From Saccharopolyspora flava (GTDB lineage Bacteria > Actinomycetota > Actinomycetes > Mycobacteriales > Pseudonocardiaceae), in assembly GCF_900116135.1 (NCBI RefSeq), contig NZ_FOZX01000003.1:372001-436000 (forward strand): DNA of 64,000 bases, written 5' to 3'. Both the position numbers and the translations under genes were made by a program. Every line of letters begins with the position of its first letter. The stretch's first letter is position 1. Of the stretch, positions 58,763-64,000 are shown in pieces. The notes under the pieces are model-generated. The model was not told the DNA's origin and did no database searches. It saw nothing but the letters and a program-made list of their open reading frames with translations.

Positions 58763-59656
58763 ATGGGACTGGGGCTGGAACTCGCGGGCACGAATGCCAC
58801 CTGGGTGTTCGAGCACGACAGAATCGAGATCAATTACTCCAGCGGACTCGGGCATCCCCGCCTGCTGCGCAAGCTCAAGCACAGAACCATCCCGTACCAC
58901 GCCATTTCCCGCGCCACCGCGGCCGGCGGTGACGGTCATCCGCAGCTGTCGCTCCACTTGCGACCCGGCGCGGATCCGCTCACCGAGATCGCCGCGGGCC
59001 AGCTCTCCGACGATTCCGAACCGAACCAGATCGAGCTGGAACCGAACCAGCAGGAACTGGCGGCCTACTACGCCGACCACATCAACGATCACTGCGATCT
59101 CAACCCGGATTCCGACGCGCTCGCGCCGCGTTTCCTCGTTGAGGTCGACCAGTCGCCGCGACGTCTCAAGGGCTACGACGGCGAGGCGTCCTTCGACGGT
59201 TCCGCGGTCGAGTTCCAGTGGCACCCGGACGCGTCCCGAGTCAAGCACCGCTCGCCGAAGCGGCGTCACGAGCTCACCGAGCTCGTCGGCGTCGAATGGG
59301 TCAAGCCGGGCCTGACCTCGGGTCACTTCCTGCTGGTGCCGCACGGCGACCGGAACGAGGCCCCGCCCGCCGACAACATCCGGGCACTGCTGTTCGGCTT
59401 CGGGTTCGGCACCACCGCCAACTCGCTGCCGTTCGCCGCAGCCGTGCTGGCCGCGATCCAGCAGGCCCAACCGAAGCTGACCGCGCTCGGCGCCGGCCCG
59501 GTTCCCCGGATGCTGCCGGGAGCGCCGCAGCGACCGGAGATGTCGCGGGAGGAGATCCTCGCGACGATCCGCGAGCTGGGGCAGCTGCACGCCGACGGCA
59601 TCCTCACCCAGCAGGAGTTCGAGGCCAAGAAGCGGGAACTGCTCGACCGGCTCTGA
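58763..59656 (+). CDS. DUF4429 protein with C-terminal SHOCT domain
   Basis: A 297-residue protein. The early part (ATWVFEHDRIEINYSSG, then IPYHAISRATA) and the middle (VEFQWHPDASRVKHRSPKRR, GVEWVKPGLTSGHFLL) are DUF4429-like, a domain with a PH-like pattern. The last about 30 residues (IRELGQLHADGILTQQEFEA and on) are a SHOCT domain, which often mediates oligomerisation. Function unknown. It sits 39 bp before the acyltransferase gene and could be a bystander or part of the second plus-strand operon. Confidence 0.8.
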   Translation: MGLGLELAGTNATWVFEHDRIEINYSSGLGHPRLLRKLKHRTIPYHAISRATAAGGDGHPQLSLHLRPGADPLTEIAAGQLSDDSEPNQIELEPNQQELAAYYADHINDHCDLNPDSDALAPRFLVEVDQSPRRLKGYDGEASFDGSAVEFQWHPDASRVKHRSPKRRHELTELVGVEWVKPGLTSGHFLLVPHGDRNEAPPADNIRALLFGFGFGTTANSLPFAAAVLAAIQQAQPKLTALGAGPVPRMLPGAPQRPEMSREEILATIRELGQLHADGILTQQEFEAKKRELLDRL

Positions 59657-59695
59657 TCGCGCCCGCCCATCGCAAAGCCAGAGAGGTGAACACCG

Positions 59696-60616
59696 GTGCG
59701 CCGTGACGCGCTCTACTTCCCGGGCCTGGTGCCGACGAAGTTCTCCGCGATCGAGGACTTCCTGCGCACCAGCGACCATGCCCGCACCCGGATCGAGATC
59801 GCCGACGACGTGCTCGGCTACTCGCTGCTGGACGCCTATGCCGAAGCCGAGGTCTACGACTGGGAGGTCTACGAGTCCGGGTTCCTGGTGCTGACCCTGG
59901 CACTGGCGGACTGGGCTCTCGACCACGTCGAACTGGACCCGGTGCTGTGCGGCGGGCAGAGCTTCGGCGCCATCATCGCTGCGGTGTTCAGCGGTGCTCT
60001 GTCCTACGAGGACGGTCTGCGGCTGGTGCGGTCGAGCGCGGCGGTGGAGGTCGACTACTTCACGGCCGTTCCGGAACCGCTGGGCTGCCTGTTCTTCTAC
60101 CGGCTGGACTCGCGGACGGTCGACGCCCTGGTGGCCGACTTCCCCGGCGAACTGGAGGTGTCGATCTACCTCGACGACTCCGTGCACGCCGTGTCGGGCA
60201 CTCTGGCCGACCTGCGGTTGTTCGAAGACCGCGTGCGCGAGTCCGGCGGTTACCCGTTCTACACGATGAACCGATCGGAACACTGCTCCACCGTTCGGCC
60301 GCTGCGCGATCGACTCGAAACCGAGGTGTACGACCGCGTTTCGTGGAACAGTCCGAAGTGGCCGATGCTGTCGGACGTCAGCGGGAGACTGCTGACCGAT
60401 CCGGCGGAGATCGAGCAGGACCTGCTCGACGGGTGGGTGACCCCCGTGCGCTGGACCACCGTGGTCGAGGGCATGCGCGCCGCCCGCGCCGAGCGCGCGC
60501 ACATCATCGGGCCGCGGAACATGTTCGCCCGGATCACCAACAACGAGCTGCCCACCGATGTGATCACCCCCAAGAAGGTCGCCGACTCGGCGACGACGAA
60601 GCGAGTCCACCGATGA
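59696..60616 (+). CDS. Malonyltransferase-like protein (FabD/AT fold)
   Basis: A 306-residue acyltransferase. The nucleophile elbow is GGQSFGA with Ser89; an early Arg lies in LRLVRSSAA; and His196 in SEHCSTV stands where FabD and PKS AT domains have the FHS histidine. Overall identity to FabD looks low and the C-terminal half is short, so substrate choice may differ from malonyl. It would load an extender unit onto a carrier protein, but none is encoded nearby. The GTG 59696 start has AGAGAGGTG upstream. The stop overlaps the P450 start (ATGA). Confidence 0.78.
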   Translation: MRRDALYFPGLVPTKFSAIEDFLRTSDHARTRIEIADDVLGYSLLDAYAEAEVYDWEVYESGFLVLTLALADWALDHVELDPVLCGGQSFGAIIAAVFSGALSYEDGLRLVRSSAAVEVDYFTAVPEPLGCLFFYRLDSRTVDALVADFPGELEVSIYLDDSVHAVSGTLADLRLFEDRVRESGGYPFYTMNRSEHCSTVRPLRDRLETEVYDRVSWNSPKWPMLSDVSGRLLTDPAEIEQDLLDGWVTPVRWTTVVEGMRAARAERAHIIGPRNMFARITNNELPTDVITPKKVADSATTKRVHR

Positions 60617-61917
60617 TCACCCGATTACCCCCGGGGCCGTCCCTCCCGGCACTGACCCAGACCTGGCGCTACTGGCGCTCCCCCGCCGAGTTCGTGCGCC
60701 GCTGCCACGAGGAGTTCGGCGCGCGGTTCACCGTGCGGCTGTGGCCGTTCGGCACCGTCGTCGTCCTCGCCGATCCCGACGACGTGAAGTCGCTGGTGCG
60801 CAGCGACCCGTCGGTGTTCCAGGCCGGTCGCGCGAACAGCTTCGGGGAGATGGTGCTGGGCCGCGAGTCGGTGTTCGTCATCGACGACGAGGAGCACAGC
60901 CGCACCAGGGCGCTGATGATGCCCGCGTTCCACGGCAAGGCGGTCCGCGACCAGGTCGAGCTGATGCGCGAGATCACCACCGCCAACCTCGCGTCCTGGC
61001 CGGTGGGCGAGCCGATGGAGGCGCTGCCGCAGATGCAGGCGATCTCGCTGGAGATCATCTCCCGCAACGTGATGGGCATCGACGACTCCGCGCTCAAGGA
61101 GCAGGTGCAGGAGGCCGTGCTGCGGCTGCTGCGCACCGGGTCCGTGTTCGACGTGCTGCCCGGTCACGACCGGTTCCCGTCTCTGCACCCCGGCAGGCTC
61201 AAGCGCAGGCGGATGCGCGCCCGCGCGGACGCGCTGCTGCGCCGGCAGATCTCCGCGCACCGGGCCGACCCGAGGCTCGCCGAGCGCACCGACGTGCTGG
61301 CAATGCTGCTGCGCGCGTCTGAGGCCGAGGGCGGGTGGATGTCGGACGCCAACATCTGCGACCAGCTGATCACGTTGCTGCTGGCCGGGCACGAGACGAC
61401 GGCGACGGGCCTGGCGTGGTGCCTGGAGCGTTTGGTGCGGCACCCGGAGGTACTGGCCGAGGCGCAGCGCGCCGCCGACACCGACGACGACGCCTACCTG
61501 GACGCGGTGATCAAGGAGGCGTTGCGCTGCCGCCCGGTGGTGCCGGACGTGGGCCGGAAGCTGTCGCGCGACGCGGACTTCGCCGGGTACCGGCTGCCCA
61601 AGGGCACGAGCGTGTGGCCGAGCATCGCACTGCTGCACTCCTCGGCCGAGTCGTTCCCGGATCCCGGGGCATTCCGGCCGGAACGGTTCCTGGAACGAGG
61701 CGCCATGGCCGACTGGGTGCCCTTCGGCATCGGCAACCGGCGCTGCCTGGGCGCCACCTTCGCTCAGGTGGAGTCGCGGGTGGTGATGCGGGAGTTGTTG
61801 CGCCACTTCGAGTTCGAGCCCACCGACGCCCCGGGAGAGGACGTCAAGGCGCGACACGTGACTCAGGTCCCGGCGGGATTCGCGACGGTGACCGTGCGGC
61901 GGCGCGACGCGGCATGA
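60613..61917 (+). CDS. Cytochrome P450
   Basis: A 434-residue P450. The I-helix is LLAGHETTATG, the K-helix ExxR is EALRCRP, the PERF-like segment is FRPERFLER, and the heme loop FGIGNRRCLGA holds Cys378. It would oxidise a C-H bond, probably on the acyl chain or peptide of this cluster. Codon 5 is TTA (60625-60627), the rare leucine codon that needs bldA tRNA, at a place where it could gate the whole coupled message. ATG 60613 and the following gene both overlap their neighbours by ATGA. No ferredoxin gene lies nearby. Confidence 0.92.
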   Translation: MITRLPPGPSLPALTQTWRYWRSPAEFVRRCHEEFGARFTVRLWPFGTVVVLADPDDVKSLVRSDPSVFQAGRANSFGEMVLGRESVFVIDDEEHSRTRALMMPAFHGKAVRDQVELMREITTANLASWPVGEPMEALPQMQAISLEIISRNVMGIDDSALKEQVQEAVLRLLRTGSVFDVLPGHDRFPSLHPGRLKRRRMRARADALLRRQISAHRADPRLAERTDVLAMLLRASEAEGGWMSDANICDQLITLLLAGHETTATGLAWCLERLVRHPEVLAEAQRAADTDDDAYLDAVIKEALRCRPVVPDVGRKLSRDADFAGYRLPKGTSVWPSIALLHSSAESFPDPGAFRPERFLERGAMADWVPFGIGNRRCLGATFAQVESRVVMRELLRHFEFEPTDAPGEDVKARHVTQVPAGFATVTVRRRDAA

Positions 61918-63725
61918 GAACGATCTGCGTGGTGGGCGCGGGCCCGCGCGGGACGTCGGTGCTGGAGCGGCTGTGCGCGTGGGCCGGGAACGAGCCGCTA
62001 GTGCTCCACGTGGTCGACCCCTTCCCGCCGGGCCCGGGACGGATCTGGCGGCGCGCCCAGTCGGATCTGCTGTGGATGAACTCCGCGGTCGCCGATGTCC
62101 GGATATTCACCGGCCCGGACACGGCGCGCTGCGGTCCAGCCGGGATGGTCCCGACGTTCGAGGAGTGGCTGGGATCGGTCGCCCCGCACGAGCTGACCGA
62201 TGAGTTCACCGAGCTGACCGGGCAGTCCTTCGCACCGCGGCCGCTGGTGGGCGCGTACTTCTCGTGGGTGTTCGAGCACGTCGTGGCCACCGCTCCGCCT
62301 TCAGTGCGGGTGGTCGTGCACCGCACCCGCGCTATCGAACTCGACGATCACGCGGACGGACAGCTGGTGGTGCTGGGAGACGGGACCCGGCTGGTCGTGG
62401 ACCAGGTGGTGCTGACGCAGGGCAACTTCGAGTCCGCGGCCACCGACGAGGAACGGGAGCTCGCCGGGTACGCCGAGCGTCACGGCTTGAGATACTTCCC
62501 GTCGGGCTACTACGACGAGGACCGGCTGGCATCGCTTCCGGCCGGCGAACCGGTGCTGCTGCGCGGTTTCGGGCTGACCTTCATCGATTGCATGGCGCTG
62601 CTGTGCGAGGGCCGGGGCGGCCGGTTCGAGCCGGATCCGGTGCACGGTCTGCGGTATCGGCCGTGCGGCCGGGAACCGGTGCTGCACGTGGGCTCGCGGC
62701 GCGGTCTGCCGTATCGCGCCAAGTTCGGTTTCGAGAGCGAGGCCCCGCCGCTGCCGAGGTTCTTCACCGCCGAAGCCGCGCGGGCGATGGGGGTTCCGCT
62801 GGAGTTCGATCGGGACCTGCTGCCTCTGGTCTCGAAGGAGACCGCGGCGGCCTACTACCACGAGTTCTTCCGTACCCGGCCGAACCGCGTGCGCTGCTCC
62901 TGGCCGGACTTCGCCGCCGCTCTCGATGGCGTGGTCTGGGGCGGCCGGGAGTGGGACGAGCTGGTCGCCGACTGCGTGCCGGCACCGTCCGACCGGTTCT
63001 CCTGGGACCTGCTGGACCGCCACCTCACCGACCCGGGCCCCGATCTGCAGGCCGCGATCCGCACCCACGTCACCGACGACCTACGTCGTCGCGGCGACCC
63101 GGTGTTCAGCCCGGAACTGGCGGCGGTGCAGGGGTTGCTGTCGTCGGTGGGGGTGCTCATCGAGCTGGTGGAGGCCGAGGAACTGTCGGCTCGGTCTCTG
63201 GTGGTGGAGCTGGAGCACGGTTTCCTGCCGCTTCTGAGCTACATCAGCAGCGGGCCGCCGCCACGCCGTTTGTCGGAGCTGCTCGCCCTATCCCGCGCCG
63301 GGGTGGTCCACTTCCTCGGCCCCGGTACCCGGGTTCGCGCCGAGGACGGTATCTTCCGCGCCACGAGCGCGTTCACGTCCGAGCCGGTTCAGGCGCGCGT
63401 GCTGGTCGAGTCGCGGCTGCGCACGCCGTCGCTGCTGGACACCTCCGACGAGCTGCTGCGTCGGCTTCGGGAAGCCGGTGAGTGCACCCCGCAGACCCAC
63501 CTCGACGGCGACGGCACCGAGCACACCACCGGTAAGATCAGCGTCCGCGCGGGCGACCACCGGCTGCTGCGATCCGACGGCACCGCGCACCCGAATCGCT
63601 TCGCCATCGGCCCCTACGTCGCCGGCATTCACACTCCCACCAGCGGCCCCGGCGCCTCCGGCTTCTTCGCCGGCAGCGATCTCCTCGCCCGCACCGCCCT
63701 CGAACCACTAGTACCCGCGCACTAG
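61914..63725 (+). CDS. FAD/NAD(P)-binding protein (PF13454-like)
   Basis: A 603-residue flavoprotein-like enzyme. The N-terminal dinucleotide motif is CVVGAGPRGTSVLERL, followed by DPFPPGPGRIWRR and SDLLWMNSAVADVRIFT, typical of the NAD_binding_9 family. A second nucleotide-binding region includes LLRGFGLTFIDCMALL. The C-terminus has GPYVAGIHTPTSGPGASGFF, common at the end of this family. Members are seen as tailoring oxidases or monooxygenases of unproven reaction. It is translationally coupled to the P450, so the two probably act on the same substrate. A strong hairpin follows the gene. Confidence 0.85.
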   Translation: MRTICVVGAGPRGTSVLERLCAWAGNEPLVLHVVDPFPPGPGRIWRRAQSDLLWMNSAVADVRIFTGPDTARCGPAGMVPTFEEWLGSVAPHELTDEFTELTGQSFAPRPLVGAYFSWVFEHVVATAPPSVRVVVHRTRAIELDDHADGQLVVLGDGTRLVVDQVVLTQGNFESAATDEERELAGYAERHGLRYFPSGYYDEDRLASLPAGEPVLLRGFGLTFIDCMALLCEGRGGRFEPDPVHGLRYRPCGREPVLHVGSRRGLPYRAKFGFESEAPPLPRFFTAEAARAMGVPLEFDRDLLPLVSKETAAAYYHEFFRTRPNRVRCSWPDFAAALDGVVWGGREWDELVADCVPAPSDRFSWDLLDRHLTDPGPDLQAAIRTHVTDDLRRRGDPVFSPELAAVQGLLSSVGVLIELVEAEELSARSLVVELEHGFLPLLSYISSGPPPRRLSELLALSRAGVVHFLGPGTRVRAEDGIFRATSAFTSEPVQARVLVESRLRTPSLLDTSDELLRRLREAGECTPQTHLDGDGTEHTTGKISVRAGDHRLLRSDGTAHPNRFAIGPYVAGIHTPTSGPGASGFFAGSDLLARTALEPLVPAH

Positions 63726-63786
63726 ATCCACCGCTCCGCCCCGGCGGAGAGAAGCCGCACCCCGGATCATCCCAAGGCTAACGCCG

Positions 63787-63823
63787 AAAACCCCGGTTTT
63801 CGCGGGGCGAAAACCGGGGTTTT
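63787..63823. terminator. Bidirectional terminator hairpin
   Basis: A 16-bp perfect stem (63787-63802 with 63808-63823) and 5-base loop lie between convergent genes. The arms end in A4 and T4 tracts on both strands, so it can work in both directions. It marks the right edge of the plus-strand operon. Confidence 0.88.
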
Positions 63824-63834
63824 GGGGTGTGGGG

Positions 63835-64000
63835 TCAGGAGAGGTGGGAGGTGATGGCGTTGATGATGCTGGGGCGGAGTTCGGCGGCGGTGACGATGGC
63901 GTCGACCGAGCCGACTTCGACTGCGCGCTGGATGCTGTGGACGCGGTCGAACTCGGCGGCGACCTCGCTGAGCTTCTCGGCGCGGACCTCGGCGCGCACG
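63835..64000 (-). CDS. Acyl-CoA carboxylase carboxyltransferase, C-terminal end (partial)
   Basis: Only the last 55 codons are in the window; the gene continues to the right. The end reads AAEFDRVHSIQRAVEVGSVD, then AIVTAAELRPSIINAITSHL, which matches the C-terminus of actinobacterial acetyl/propionyl-CoA carboxylase carboxyltransferases, including single-chain fused forms. The protein makes malonyl- or methylmalonyl-CoA. Position beside the lipid/lanthipeptide genes could mean precursor supply, but the convergent direction and strong terminator leave that open. Confidence 0.7.
   Translation of the reverse strand, partial: VRAEVRAEKLSEVAAEFDRVHSIQRAVEVGSVDAIVTAAELRPSIINAITSHLS

Noticed and set aside
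63835-64000. Treating the right-edge gene as certain part of the lipid/lanthipeptide cluster
   Set aside because: It is convergent and separated by a strong bidirectional terminator; acyl-CoA carboxylase genes are also housekeeping.

Overview
The window is high-GC actinomycete DNA. Modular type I polyketide synthase (PKS) genes, two LAL-type LuxR regulators, a DUF397 protein, DUF222/HNH genes, rare TTA codons and frequent GTG/TTG starts all fit Pseudonocardiaceae; a Saccharopolyspora-like genus is my inference, not something the sequence proves. I saw no rRNA, tRNA, CRISPR array or transposase.

Region 1 (1-27256) is the right-hand part of a macrolide-type type I PKS cluster. One giant minus-strand PKS gene runs off the left edge with three complete modules and the start of a fourth. 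It is divergent from a heterodimeric ABC exporter pair, a type II thioesterase and a DoxX-like membrane protein. Convergent to these are two large LAL regulators with overlapping start and stop codons, preceded by a PimM-like PAS-LuxR regulator. Three copies of a PAS-LuxR-type operator half-match lie 57-89 bp upstream of the PKS, ABC and thioesterase genes, which suggests one regulator drives all three units.

Region 2 (27257-43187) is a mixed stretch. It has about 1.1 kb with almost no coding, then tatA, an MHS-family transporter, a DUF222/HNH protein, a zinc alcohol dehydrogenase, a LysR-controlled operon (transporter, iron alcohol dehydrogenase, and a methylmalonate-semialdehyde dehydrogenase gene broken by an in-frame amber codon), a SNF2 helicase with an HhH domain, a DUF397 gene beside the remnant of its usual XRE partner, a PD-(D/E)XK-like nuclease and a secreted barnase/RNase Sa-like ribonuclease.

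Region 3 (43188-63725) looks like a hybrid fatty-acid/lanthipeptide cluster. A minus-strand operon encodes a diiron R2-like protein, an acyl-AMP-ligase/aldehyde-dehydrogenase fusion, a ThDP enzyme, a beta-ketoacyl synthase, a ketoreductase and an InhA-like enoyl reductase. Divergent from it are a GNAT acyltransferase, a class III synthetase LanKC, two 27-residue precursor peptides with seven-residue SxxSxxC cores, and two MFS exporters. A DUF4429/SHOCT protein and a coupled trio (malonyltransferase-like protein, P450, FAD/NAD(P)-binding protein) follow. The simplest reading is a lipidated class III lanthipeptide of the lipolanthine/goadvionin kind, but with unusual lipid enzymes, no visible carrier protein and no LanD-type decarboxylase. 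An acyl-CoA carboxylase gene enters from the right edge.

A palindrome with core AGTTTTCATGAAAACT occurs four times: once in frame inside the PKS gene and three times between genes. Its flanks differ between copies yet mostly stay self-complementary, up to a 60-bp perfect palindrome.
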